From Bacteroidota bacterium (GTDB taxonomy: Bacteria; Bacteroidota; Bacteroidia; 2-12-FULL-35-15), in contig JAOQAG010000046.1 in NCBI GenBank assembly GCA_025963715.1, positions 1-64,000 of the forward strand: DNA of 64,000 nt, given 5' to 3'. Below the pieces are notes generated by a model. It ran no database searches. It was not told where the DNA came from and was given only the letters and a program-made list of their open reading frames with translations. Both the position numbers and the translations under genes were made by a program. Numbering within the stretch: the stretch's first letter is position 1; each line of letters begins with the position of its first letter. Shown in pieces: positions 37,325 through 46,025 of the stretch.

Positions 37325-39394
37325 ATGAAAAAAAACATTTCTACGCTGGCGCTTTCGGCAATTGCTGCCGCCGCCATTTTTACCGCCTGTAACAACCCGG
37401 GCAATAAAACCGAAAATACCGCTGCTGCAGCTTTTATTGATCCGGTAACTTCACACATTGATTCTGCTTTTTCGGCTCAGCAAAACTTTTTTATGTTTGC
37501 AAATAACGGCTGGTTCAAAAAAAATCCGGTGCCTTCTTCCGAAAGCAGCAACGGGATCTTCCGCACCATCCAGGACACGATCAACGAATCGATCAAACGC
37601 ATTTGTGAAACTTCGGCCACAGATACAAAAGCTGTAAAAGGAAGCAACAAACAAAAGATCGGTGATTTTTACAAGAGCGGAATGGATACGGCAACCATCG
37701 AAAAGGTTGGTTTTGCTCCATTAAAGGAAGAGCTTGCAAAAATAGATGCGATAAAAAATACACAGGACTTATTAAATGCTGTTGCGCATTTAAATACGAT
37801 TGAAGTGGGTAGCATGTTTGGCATTGGCGTGATCAAGGATGAAAAAAACAGCTCGAAATATGTGGTGGGATTGGGGCAAGCCCGCTTAGGTTTACCGGAA
37901 CGCGATTATTATTTTAATCTGGATGCACGCACCACCGAGATCCGTAAGGAATATGTAAAACACATCAGCAAAATGCTGGAGCTGAGCGGAACGGATAAAG
38001 CTGCTGCAGACAAAAAAAGCAAGGCTATTATGGCGCTGGAAACAGCATTGGCAAAAGCTTCCCGCAAAATGGAAGACCTGCGCGATCCGTACAAGAATTA
38101 CAATAAAATGACGGTGGCTGCGCTTGCAAAATCAACACCTTCCATCAACTGGAACGACCTGATGAGCGGATTGGGATTACCGCATGTGGATACTGTTGTG
38201 GTTGGCCAGCCTGAATATTTCACGGCACTGGAAACAAATCTGAAAAAAATAAACATCGGGGATTGGAAAAATTACCTGCGATGGAATGTATTGAACCGCT
38301 ATGCTTCTTACATGAACAAAGCGATTGCGGATGAGAATTTTTATTTCTATGCTACCGTTCTGGAAGGTGTGAAAGAACAAAAGCCACGCTGGAAAAAGAT
38401 CGTAGAAAATACGGATGGTTTCCTGGGCGATCTGATCGGACAAGTGTACGTGGATGAATATCTGCCGAAAGGCACCAAAGAAAAATTAACGGAGATCGGG
38501 AACAACATCCGCGATGTGTATGCTGAGCACATCAAACAGCTGGACTGGATGAGCGAGCCGACCAAACAAAAAGCACTGAGCAAGCTGAACAGGATCAATA
38601 TGAAGGTGGGCTATCCTGATAAATGGAAAGATATGAGCAGCATTGAGATCAGCAGCACAACGTATTTGCAGAACATTTTGAACATCAGCAAATGGGCGTA
38701 CAATTACGACCTGAATAAATACGGTAAGCCGGTGGATCATACGGAATGGGACATGGAGCCGCAAACGTACAATGCGTATTACGACCCTACGAACAACGAA
38801 ATTGTAGTGCCTGCATGTAATATTATTGTTCCGGGATTTGAAGGACGGATGCCCGATGATGCTGTGTTATATGGCATTATAGGCGGTTCTACATTCGGGC
38901 ATGAAATTACGCACGGTTTTGACGACCAGGGAAGCTTGTATGATGAGAATGGTAATTTGCGCGACTGGTGGACAAAAGATGACCGTACTAAATTTGTAGC
39001 AAAAACAAAATTGATCGTACAGCAGTTCAGCGATTATAAAGTGCTGGACAGCTTACACCTCAACGGCGCTAATACGCAGGGCGAGAACATTGCCGACCTG
39101 GGCGGTGTGATCATGGGATTGGAAGCATTCCGCAAAACTGCGCAGGGGCAATCAAAAGAGCTGATCAATGGCTATACGCCGGAGCAGCGCTATTTCCTGG
39201 CGTATGCATACGCATGGATGGTAAATAAAACGGATGCTTCTCTTGCTAAGCAGGTAATGAGCAACGAGCATTCTCCTTCGGAATTCCGCGTAATCGGGCC
39301 CTTATCGGATATTGATGCATTTTACAAAGCATTCAACATTAAAAAAGGCGATGCGATGTACAGGGAGGATAGTGTAAGGGTGAAGATCTGGTAA
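37325..39394 (+). CDS. M13 family zinc metallopeptidase lipoprotein
   Basis: A 689-aa neprilysin-like peptidase (PepO type). It has a lipoprotein signal (ISTLALSAIAAAAIFTAC), so it is probably anchored in a membrane facing the periplasm. The zinc site is GHEITHGFDDQG (His-Glu-x-x-His, about residue 528), and the third ligand Glu lies in GENIADLGGVIMGLEAF (about 588). The C-terminus ends with the family's short charged tail, KIW. M13 enzymes cleave peptides shorter than about 40 residues. It follows gldA closely and may be co-transcribed, though no functional link is evident. Confidence 0.93.
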   Translation: MKKNISTLALSAIAAAAIFTACNNPGNKTENTAAAAFIDPVTSHIDSAFSAQQNFFMFANNGWFKKNPVPSSESSNGIFRTIQDTINESIKRICETSATDTKAVKGSNKQKIGDFYKSGMDTATIEKVGFAPLKEELAKIDAIKNTQDLLNAVAHLNTIEVGSMFGIGVIKDEKNSSKYVVGLGQARLGLPERDYYFNLDARTTEIRKEYVKHISKMLELSGTDKAAADKKSKAIMALETALAKASRKMEDLRDPYKNYNKMTVAALAKSTPSINWNDLMSGLGLPHVDTVVVGQPEYFTALETNLKKINIGDWKNYLRWNVLNRYASYMNKAIADENFYFYATVLEGVKEQKPRWKKIVENTDGFLGDLIGQVYVDEYLPKGTKEKLTEIGNNIRDVYAEHIKQLDWMSEPTKQKALSKLNRINMKVGYPDKWKDMSSIEISSTTYLQNILNISKWAYNYDLNKYGKPVDHTEWDMEPQTYNAYYDPTNNEIVVPACNIIVPGFEGRMPDDAVLYGIIGGSTFGHEITHGFDDQGSLYDENGNLRDWWTKDDRTKFVAKTKLIVQQFSDYKVLDSLHLNGANTQGENIADLGGVIMGLEAFRKTAQGQSKELINGYTPEQRYFLAYAYAWMVNKTDASLAKQVMSNEHSPSEFRVIGPLSDIDAFYKAFNIKKGDAMYREDSVRVKIW

Positions 39395-39855
39395 GGGAAG
39401 TTCAAAGTCGGAAGTTCAAAGTTTTGCTGTACAGATAACGAACAGGAACGAAATTACGAATCTGTGTGTAAGCCAGATTGGAAACTAGTTCTCACTCCGT
39501 ATTGTCATCCCGGGCCTGACCCGGGATCTGCCAGATAGTTGCAGTATCAACATAGCTTGTGATCAAACACCAGTTCAATAAAAGAGCCGCAGATCAACTC
39601 TGCGGCTCTTTTGTTTACACGTACTGTTAGCACATTTAAACATAACATCCCGGGGGCAGGCCCGGGACGACGGTCTTTATATAATGAAATTTCCTTTGCG
39701 CCCTCTGCGCCTTCTTTGCGTGCTTTGCGGTAAAATCAACCCGCTTATAACTGCTTATAAACTGGGGGTAAAATTCTTTCTCCATTTACCTAATTAATTG
39801 TATTTTAGCGCTCGTTAAAAAAATTTCTAACCAATCTAAACAAAAACATAATTAA
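39395..39855. repeat. Repeat-rich gap before metK
   Basis: Holds AAGTTCAAAG tracts, an AACAGGAACGAAATTACGAA module (about 39440-39459), a GTCATCCCGGGCCTGACCCG palindrome (from 39504), a hairpin at 39580-39613, a second palindrome CATCCCGGGGGCAGGCCCGG (from 39648), and a TTTGCGTGCTTTGCGGTAAA segment. No gene is seen. Confidence 0.6.
39580..39613 (+). terminator. Long perfect hairpin, probable terminator
   Basis: AAAAGAGCCGCAGA and TCTGCGGCTCTTTT form a 14-bp stem with a 5-base loop, A-rich before and T-rich after. It is 185 bp past the M13 peptidase stop, so it probably ends that transcript; it could work in both directions. Confidence 0.6.
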
Positions 39856-41118
39856 ATGGGATATTTATTTACATCCGAATCGGTTTCGGAAGGGCACCCG
39901 GATAAAGTTGCAGATCAGATCTCTGATGCATTAATTGATAACTTCTTAGCAGTGGATGCACAATCGAAAGTTGCCTGCGAAACATTAGTAACAACCGGCC
40001 AGGTAATTCTTGCGGGTGAAGTAAAATCAAAAGCATATTTGGATGTTCAGGAAATTACACGCGAAGTGATCCGCAAGATCGGATACACCAAAGCGGAATA
40101 TATGTTTGAAGCAAACTCCTGCGGAATTTTATCTGCGATCCACGAACAATCTTCCGATATTAACCAGGGAGTTGATAAAAAGAAAAAAGAAGAACAAGGT
40201 GCAGGCGACCAGGGAATGATGTTTGGCTACGCTACCAATGAAACCGACAATTACATGCCATTGTCTTTGGACCTGGCTCACCAGTTATTATTGGAATTGG
40301 CTGCTATCCGCAAGGAAGGCAAACAAATGATATATTTACGTCCGGATGCAAAATCACAGGTTACTATCGAATACAATGATAACAACCAACCGGTACGCAT
40401 TGATACAATTGTAATTTCTACACAACACGATGATTTCACTAAGGGAAATCAAACAAAAATGCAGGAACAAATTACAAAGGATGTAAAAGCAATTTTGATC
40501 CCGCGTGTAAAAAAACACTTAAAAGTTTCCCTGCATAAATTATTCAACGACAAGATCACTTACCATATCAACCCTACCGGAAACTTTGTAATTGGCGGGC
40601 CTCACGGCGATACGGGATTAACCGGACGTAAGATCATTGTGGATACTTACGGTGGAAAAGGCGCACACGGCGGCGGTGCATTCTCCGGAAAAGATCCTAG
40701 TAAAGTAGACCGTTCGGCAGCATACGCTACACGTCACATTGCTAAAAATTTAGTAGCAGCAGGTGTTGCAACGGAAGTATTGGTACAGGTTTCTTACGCG
40801 ATCGGGGTTGCAAAACCTTGCGGTGTATATGTAAATACTTACGGTACTTCCAAAGTAAAAATGAGCGACGGCGATATCGCAAAAATTGTTGAATCGGTTT
40901 TTGATTTACGTCCTTACTTTATTGAGCAACGTTTAAAATTACGTAATCCAATATACAGCGAAACTGCAGCTTACGGACACATGGGACGTAAAAACGAAAT
41001 CGTTACTAAAACATTTAAAGTACCGGGAGGAAAAACAATCGTTAAAAAAGTGGAATTGTTTACCTGGGAAAAATTAGATTATGTTGGAAAAGTAAAAGCA
41101 GCTTTTAAATTAAAATAA
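39856..41118 (+). CDS. metK: S-adenosylmethionine synthase
   Basis: A 420-aa enzyme making S-adenosylmethionine from methionine and ATP. Signatures: [20 protein letters not shown] at the N-terminus, [16 protein letters not shown] (about residues 116-131) and [20 protein letters not shown] (about 272-291). The protein is about 35 residues longer than the E. coli enzyme, due to an insertion around residue 110 (DKKKKEEQG) and a longer C-terminal part, as usual in this phylum. A strong hairpin terminator follows at once. Confidence 0.96.
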   Translation: MGYLFTSESVSEGHPDKVADQISDALIDNFLAVDAQSKVACETLVTTGQVILAGEVKSKAYLDVQEITREVIRKIGYTKAEYMFEANSCGILSAIHEQSSDINQGVDKKKKEEQGAGDQGMMFGYATNETDNYMPLSLDLAHQLLLELAAIRKEGKQMIYLRPDAKSQVTIEYNDNNQPVRIDTIVISTQHDDFTKGNQTKMQEQITKDVKAILIPRVKKHLKVSLHKLFNDKITYHINPTGNFVIGGPHGDTGLTGRKIIVDTYGGKGAHGGGAFSGKDPSKVDRSAAYATRHIAKNLVAAGVATEVLVQVSYAIGVAKPCGVYVNTYGTSKVKMSDGDIAKIVESVFDLRPYFIEQRLKLRNPIYSETAAYGHMGRKNEIVTKTFKVPGGKTIVKKVELFTWEKLDYVGKVKAAFKLK

Positions 41119-41123
41119 TTTTA

Positions 41124-41155
41124 AAACGCCCTTCGGAATCCGGAGGGCGTTTTTA
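41124..41155 (+). terminator. metK terminator
   Basis: AAACGCCCT/AGGGCG stem with an inner TCCGGA-like part and a run of T directly after the metK stop codon. Confidence 0.85.
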
Positions 41156-41180
41156 TTTCATCATTATAAATTTTGTGTAC

Positions 41181-41471
41181 ATGAACTCATCATTAAAAGC
41201 GTTTCGCATTGTTGCCCTGTTGGAAGGGGTTTCTTTTTTAGCTTTATTATTTATTGCCATGCCGTTGAAATACATTGCGGGCCAACCATTACCGGTCAGA
41301 ATCATGGGAATGATCCACGGCGTGTTGTTTCTGGCATTCGTGTATTTTCTGATGCAGGTAAAATCCGAAAAGAACTGGCCCATGAAAAAAGCCGCTCTTG
41401 CATTCCTTGCTTCTTTATTACCATTCGGGACTTTTGTGCTGGACGCTAAAGTTTTGAAAAAAGAATTATAA
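41181..41471 (+). CDS. DUF3817 membrane protein
   Basis: A 96-aa integral membrane protein; the ATG at 41181 was chosen over a GTG two codons earlier. It has three hydrophobic segments: FRIVALLEGVSFLALLFIAM, IMGMIHGVLFLAFVYFLM and AALAFLASLLPFGTFVLD. The spacing, the LEG motif in the first helix and the HGVLF in the second match DUF3817 (YdzA-like) proteins. The function is unknown. Confidence 0.8.
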   Translation: MNSSLKAFRIVALLEGVSFLALLFIAMPLKYIAGQPLPVRIMGMIHGVLFLAFVYFLMQVKSEKNWPMKKAALAFLASLLPFGTFVLDAKVLKKEL

Positions 41472-41530
41472 ATTATAAATGCTGAATTATAAATTGCTAA
41501 TCCTAAGTTCTAAATTAGAATTTAGGATTT

Positions 41531-41650
41531 TTTGTTTGTTAGAAAACGTACTCTCCACTCGCATCGTCATCCCGGGCCTGACCCGGGATCTGCCAATTAA
41601 GAACATGTACGATTATCTTCAAAAAAAGCAAGCGGCGTTATCAGCCACAG
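41531..41650. repeat. 120-bp direct repeat, copy A
   Basis: Nearly identical to 41876-41995. It runs from TTTGTTTGTT through ACTCGCATCGTCATCCCGGG, a CCCGGG palindrome, ACATGTACGATTATCTTCAA and AAGCAAGCGGCGTTATC, and ends in GCCACAG, the start of an inverted-repeat element. Short open frames in both copies translate to the same 30-residue peptide, which is a consequence of the duplication. Confidence 0.85.
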
Positions 41651-41762
41651 ATTCACAGATTTTTTATTTAAGATATAATTACACAGATTCATAAAATCGC
41701 AAAGCGATTTTGAAATAATCAGCACAATTCCTTCTTGTCTTTTTAATCTGTGAATCTGTGGC
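41644..41762. mobile_element. MITE-like inverted-repeat element, copy 1
   Basis: A perfect 18-bp terminal inverted repeat (GCCACAGATTCACAGATT at 41644-41661, complement at 41745-41762) encloses a central 19-base palindrome AAAATCGCAAAGCGATTTT (41693-41711). It carries no coding capacity. Copies 2 and 3 lie at 41989-42121 and 45714-45831. A non-autonomous transposon-like origin is inferred; target duplications were not found. Confidence 0.6.
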
Positions 41763-41875
41763 AGAAATAAAGCATTTAAATATCCGGGCTACGTATTTCA
41801 CAATATTTCCATTTTTTAAATTATTTTTTCACACACAGCTTTTCATTTTCAAATTCCCTCATCTTCAAATTAATT

Positions 41876-41995
41876 TTTGTTTGTTAAAAAACGTACCCTC
41901 CACTCGCATCGTCATCCCGGGCCTGACCCGGGATCTGCCAATTAAGAACATGTACGATTATCTTCAAAAAAAGCAAGCGGCGTTATCAGCCACAG
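41876..41995. repeat. 120-bp direct repeat, copy B
   Basis: Second copy of the unit at 41531-41650, differing by a few bases (ACGTACCCTC for ACGTACTCTC). It also ends in GCCACAG and leads into the second MITE-like element. Confidence 0.85.
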
Positions 41996-42121
41996 TCCCG
42001 ATAGCTATCGGGACACAGATTAAAAATTAAAAAAAGAAATCACACCGATCATTTAAAATCGCTTTGCGATTTTCTTATTTGTGTAATTATCTGCTGTTAA
42101 AAGAATCCGTAAATCTGTGGC
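41989..42121. mobile_element. MITE-like inverted-repeat element, copy 2
   Basis: Same ends (GCCACAG at the left, AATCCGTAAATCTGTGGC at 42104-42121) and the same central palindrome AAAATCGCTTTGCGATTTT (42055-42073). The left arm is interrupted by a small palindrome, TCCCGATAGCTATCGGGA, at about 41996-42013. Confidence 0.55.
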
Positions 42122-42127
42122 TTTGTT

Positions 42128-42295
42128 TTTCATTTTTCCATTTCCAAATTTTCAAATCTTCAAATCTTCAAATTAGTTTGTTTCACACACAGCATTTTCA
42201 TTTTCAAATTTTCAAATCCTCAAATCTTCAAATTAGTTTTTTCCATTTTCAAATTTTCAAATTGGCTCATTTTCAAATTATTTTTTTACGCATGC
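42128..42295. repeat. Tandem AT-rich repeat tract
   Basis: Three degenerate units built from ATTTTCAAATTTTCAAAT, CTTCAAATCTTCAAATTAG and TTTCACACACAGC. They resemble the reverse complement of the tract at 14450-14690. A 98-codon frame through it is low-complexity and not called. Confidence 0.65.
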
Positions 42296-42356
42296 AACTT
42301 TCTCAAACATTTTCATCTCTCTATTTGTGGATAAACCAAACAAACAATTTAAAAAC

Positions 42357-43883
42357 ATGAAAACCAAATTACTCCTGATTTCGTGTGCTATCAGCGCTTC
42401 TGCCCTAGGCCAGATCAGCATTACACACGCAGCATACAGTACCATGAAACACAATGGTACGCTGGATGTAACAAAAAATTACATCTTTACAGATGCAGTG
42501 GCTCCAACCGGCCCGCTGGTAAAATACCACGGACCCAATCAAACGCAACGTGCAGCCAGCAGTATTTGCAGCTGTATGGTCCCACTCGACAGCACCTTTA
42601 ATTACGTTCCGTTTGTAAGCTATAGCGGCGACCCAACAACCACGGTTTACGGAATGGACAGCAGGAACGATGACGCTTCTTCTACCCCGATCATACTCCC
42701 GTTTACATTTGATTTTTATGGCACGCCGTACACGATGCTGTATATTAATAATAACGGAAACATTTCCTTCGATAATTATTACTCACAATTTACCGCCAAT
42801 CCTTTTCCGGATCCAACTTACCGGATGATTGCCCCGTTTTGGGGAGATGTGGATACGCGCAACCCGGGAATGGGCGGCAGCGATACCAGCGGCGTGGTGT
42901 ATTACAAAATTACGCCTACGGCCATGATCGTGAAATGGGACCGTGTGGGTTATTACAGCGGACATACCGATAAACAAAATACCTTTCAGCTGATCATCAC
43001 CGATGGGACCGATCCGCTTTTACCTCCGGGAAAAAATGTGGGATATTGCTACGGCGATATGCAATGGACAACCGGCGACGTGACCGGCAGCGGCGGATTT
43101 GGATCACCGGCAACCGTTGGTGTGAACCAGGGAAACACCATGGATTATTTCCAGGTGGGAACATTCAGTTATCCTTCACCGATGTTTGACGGCCCGTACA
43201 ATTCGCCGGACGGTGTGTACTGGTTAAACAACCAGGGCATGTATTTCGATGTGGCAACTCCGGGAAATATTCCGCCTGTGATCATCAACAATAACATTTG
43301 CGATACCATCGATGTATTTACCGGCGATACAACAAGGATCTACAACCTGGATTCCGTTCAGTTCTCCATCGGCGTAAGCACTCCTGAGATCAGCCAGACC
43401 GTTACTGCAGCATTTACCTGCACCGAGCCGGGCGCATTCTCCTACGTGGAAACAATGAACACGGCAACTTACAAACAATACCTGTGTACATTTATAGCGC
43501 GTGATCTGCCTGCAGGCTTGCATTACATTTATGTAACCGCAACAGATGACGGAACTCCGGTTGCAACCGCCAATACCACTATTGTGATCCGCAGCAATTA
43601 CGATCCGGGATTAGCTACCGGCATCAGCGAAAGCAGCAAAGCAACAGAAGTGAGCATTTACCCGAACCCGGCCAATGACCAGATTACTGTAAAACACAGT
43701 TATACACTCAGCTCCGAACCGGTATTGAGCATCAGCGATGTGGTAGGAAAAACGGTACTGAAAACGGTTTTAAATGCCAATCAGCAAACGATTGACATCA
43801 GCAGCCTGCCGCAGGGTGTTTATTTTGCAACCATCACCGGCAAGGAAGGCATCAGCAAAACAATGAAAATTGTGAAAAAATAA
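42357..43883 (+). CDS. NIDO-domain T9SS-secreted protein, paralog 1
   Basis: A 508-aa secreted protein, starting at the Met that opens the signal peptide KTKLLLISCAISASALGQ. A nidogen-like (NIDO) region at about residues 95-300 contains ILPFTFDFYGTPYTMLYINN, RMIAPFWGDVDTR and VVYYKITPTAMIVKWDRVGY, typical of NIDO domains in adhesive extracellular proteins. A beta-sandwich region follows (about 310-415; NIPPVIINNNICDTIDVFTG). The end (about 430-508) is a T9SS type A sorting domain: VSIYPNPANDQITVKHSY, LPQGVYFATITGKEG, KTMKIVKK. It is a tandem paralog of the next gene, and both carry a similar downstream hairpin. Function is probably surface adhesion (inferred). Confidence 0.85.
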   Translation: MKTKLLLISCAISASALGQISITHAAYSTMKHNGTLDVTKNYIFTDAVAPTGPLVKYHGPNQTQRAASSICSCMVPLDSTFNYVPFVSYSGDPTTTVYGMDSRNDDASSTPIILPFTFDFYGTPYTMLYINNNGNISFDNYYSQFTANPFPDPTYRMIAPFWGDVDTRNPGMGGSDTSGVVYYKITPTAMIVKWDRVGYYSGHTDKQNTFQLIITDGTDPLLPPGKNVGYCYGDMQWTTGDVTGSGGFGSPATVGVNQGNTMDYFQVGTFSYPSPMFDGPYNSPDGVYWLNNQGMYFDVATPGNIPPVIINNNICDTIDVFTGDTTRIYNLDSVQFSIGVSTPEISQTVTAAFTCTEPGAFSYVETMNTATYKQYLCTFIARDLPAGLHYIYVTATDDGTPVATANTTIVIRSNYDPGLATGISESSKATEVSIYPNPANDQITVKHSYTLSSEPVLSISDVVGKTVLKTVLNANQQTIDISSLPQGVYFATITGKEGISKTMKIVKK

Positions 43884-43945
43884 CATTGAAGATATTAAAG
43901 ATATAGCATCAAAGTTTTGTAACATGGACTTAGTGCTACTCGGGG

Positions 43946-43976
43946 GCGCCACAATTAAGTTTGTGGCGCTTTTTTT
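43946..43976 (+). terminator. Terminator of NIDO paralog 1
   Basis: GCGCCACA/TGTGGCGC stem with T-run. The preceding ACTTAGTGCTACTCG is repeated in front of the terminator of paralog 2, so it was duplicated together with the gene. Confidence 0.85.
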
Positions 43977-43985
43977 ATTTATTGC

Positions 43986-44010
43986 AACCTTTTTAACCGT
44001 TTTTACGTCT
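43986..44010 (+). promoter_or_regulatory. Candidate ECF-sigma-type promoter of NIDO paralog 2
   Basis: AACCTTTTT followed at about 16 bases by CGTCTTA, which fits the extracytoplasmic-function sigma pattern (AAC...N16...CGTC). The sequence GCAACTTTCTCAAACATTTT upstream of paralog 1 (about 42294-42313) is a degraded equivalent. Basis: pattern by eye. Confidence 0.5.
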
Positions 44011-44049
44011 TAGGTATATAACTGAACTAAAACATAAAAACCCTGTAAC

Positions 44050-45504
44050 ATGAAAAAACTTGTACTCATTCTTTCATGCGCTTTTACGGTTTCGGCTTTT
44101 GCGCAAAGCACTGTAAACATTACAACATCGCAATATGCCACGCAAAAGCAGGCAGGGACGCTGGATCATACCAAGAATTATTTCTTTACGGATGCGCCTG
44201 TTACAGGTACAACAGTGCATTACACGGGTGGCGAACGCTCGCCAAGCACCATTTGCAGCTGTATGGTAACGCTGGACAGTACGTTTACAGTGGCAATGGC
44301 TCCAAATGACGACGGATCCACACCGCTGATCTCCATTCCATTTGCATTTAATATGTACGGCGTAAATTACAGCTCGCTTTACATCAATAATAACGGTAAC
44401 ATTTCTTTTGGTACCACTTATTCCACATTTACTGCCAACGCCTTCCCTGATTCTGCTTTTCAAATGGTTGCTCCATTCTGGGCAGATGTGGATACACGCG
44501 GCACAGGTGCAGTTTATTACAAAATTACCCCAACGAGTATGATCGTGAAATGGGAAGCGGTAGGTTACTACTCTACTATGACGGACAAAGTAAATACCTT
44601 TCAATTGGTGATCACTGATGGAACAGATCCTATTTTACCAACAGGAACAAACGTTTCTTTTTGCTACGGCGATATGCAGTGGACCACAGGCGCTGCATCC
44701 AGTGGAATTAACGGATTTAACGGCGTGCCTGCAACGGTTGGGATCAACCAGGGGAACGGAACGGATTATTTCCAGGTGGGACGTTTTGATACGGCTGGCG
44801 TAGCGTTTGACGGTCCATACAATACCAACGACCAGGTTGACTGGCTGGATAACCAGGGAATGTATTTTAATACAGCGATCACCGGAAATGTTCCTCCGGT
44901 AATTATCAATAACAACATTTGCGATACAATTGATGTATACACCGGTGATACTACACGTTCTACAAGCTATGACGTAGCACATTTTGTACTTGGTGCAAGT
45001 ACTCCTGAGATCGGCCAGACTGTAACAGCATTACTGAGCAGCGATGAACCGGGCGCATTTACATTTACAAAAACAATGAATGATCCTACTTATCAGCAGT
45101 TTGATTGCGAATTTTCGGCAGTTGGCTTGCCTGAAGGAATCTATCATGTAACCATTACAGCTACCGATAATGGAATTCCTGCACGCTCTACTACCCGCAC
45201 GATCGTGATCCGTACACATTATGATGCAAGCGTTGCAACAGGCATTGCAGAAATAAACCCGGCAAACAGCCTGAGCGTTTATCCGAACCCGTCGACAGGA
45301 AATATCACGATCAAACATTCGTACAGCTTAACTTCCAACCCGGTTGTTACCATGGTGGATGTATTAGGAAAAACAGTATTGACTACCGCTTTGATCTCTA
45401 ACCAGCAAACGATAGACATTAACGCATTGCCACAGGGAATTTACTTTGCAACGATCACCAGCAAAGATGGCATCAGCAAAACAATGAAAATTGTAAGGAA
45501 ATAG
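44050..45504 (+). CDS. NIDO-domain T9SS-secreted protein, paralog 2
   Basis: A 484-aa paralog of the protein encoded just upstream, with the same order of parts. There is a signal peptide (KKLVLILSCAFTVSAFAQ), then a NIDO region (about residues 88-270; SIPFAFNMYGVNYSSLYINN, QMVAPFWADVDTRGTG, VYYKITPTSMIVKWEAVGYY). A sandwich domain follows (VPPVIINNNICDTIDVYTG) and a T9SS sorting domain closes it (LSVYPNPSTGNITIKHSYSL, LPQGIYFATITSKDG). It lacks a stretch of about 25 residues present near the front of paralog 1. An ECF-like promoter lies upstream and a matching terminator downstream. Confidence 0.85.
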   Translation: MKKLVLILSCAFTVSAFAQSTVNITTSQYATQKQAGTLDHTKNYFFTDAPVTGTTVHYTGGERSPSTICSCMVTLDSTFTVAMAPNDDGSTPLISIPFAFNMYGVNYSSLYINNNGNISFGTTYSTFTANAFPDSAFQMVAPFWADVDTRGTGAVYYKITPTSMIVKWEAVGYYSTMTDKVNTFQLVITDGTDPILPTGTNVSFCYGDMQWTTGAASSGINGFNGVPATVGINQGNGTDYFQVGRFDTAGVAFDGPYNTNDQVDWLDNQGMYFNTAITGNVPPVIINNNICDTIDVYTGDTTRSTSYDVAHFVLGASTPEIGQTVTALLSSDEPGAFTFTKTMNDPTYQQFDCEFSAVGLPEGIYHVTITATDNGIPARSTTRTIVIRTHYDASVATGIAEINPANSLSVYPNPSTGNITIKHSYSLTSNPVVTMVDVLGKTVLTTALISNQQTIDINALPQGIYFATITSKDGISKTMKIVRK

Positions 45505-45541
45505 TATTAAGCTTTAACATGAACTTAGTGCTACTCGAAGG

Positions 45542-45572
45542 CGCCGCGATTAATTTCGCGGCGTTTTTTTTT
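45542..45572 (+). terminator. Terminator of NIDO paralog 2
   Basis: CGCCGCG/CGCGGCG stem and a run of nine T. Different stem bases from paralog 1 but the same flanks, showing compensatory change in a duplicated terminator. Confidence 0.85.
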
Positions 45573-45667
45573 GTTACGAATGGCTGCGAATCTTTTAATC
45601 GAATAAATACGAATCTGGATGAATGCTGCGCGTAAATGTTCATTTGAATAATAATTATCCGACGAAG

Positions 45668-45909
45668 CTGTCATCCCGCACTTGTTGCGGGATCTCATTA
45701 ATGCTTGTAGTTAGCCACAGATTCTCAGATTTAAAAAACAATAAAAAATTGCGCAGATTGGTTCAAAATCGCTTTGCGATTTTAGTATCTGCGTAAATTA
45801 ATAATTCAGGAAAAATCTGTGAATCTGTGGCTTCATCACACAGGAAAATAATAAAGGAAATAATTACTGTTCTTAATTGGCAGATCCCGGGTCAGGCCCG
45901 GGATGACAG
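45668..45909. repeat. Composite element with CTGTCATCCCG inverted ends
   Basis: An 11-bp inverted pair (CTGTCATCCCG at 45668-45678, complement at 45899-45909) bounds 242 bp that contain the third MITE-like copy. It has the same ends as 16882-17004. After it (about 45955-46025) comes a reverse CGTAATATTCGTTTCTGTTC / CGCCCGCC module up to the der stop codon. Confidence 0.65.
45714..45831. mobile_element. MITE-like inverted-repeat element, copy 3
   Basis: Ends GCCACAGATTCTCAGATT (45714-45731) and AATCTGTGAATCTGTGGC (45814-45831), one mismatch between arms, with central palindrome AAAATCGCTTTGCGATTTT (45765-45783). The size and palindrome position nearly equal those of copy 1. Confidence 0.6.
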
Positions 45910-46025
45910 TGTATAGAGAGGTTTATTTTCAAAATTTGAACTCCTGCCACACACAGTATGCACACAGATTCGTAATATTCGTTTCTGTTCCTGCCCGAAT
46001 CGTTCAGGCGGGCGTTATCCGTACC

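Noticed and set aside
41479-42030. Two short frames sharing the same peptide (around 41.5-41.7 and 41.8-42.0 kb)
   Set aside because: The shared peptide is produced by the 120-bp direct repeat. There is no initiation context and no protein-like composition.
42064-42360. A 98-codon frame rich in FHFQIFKSSNLQ repeats
   Set aside because: It is the translation of a simple tandem repeat of ATTTTCAAATTTTCAAATC-type units.
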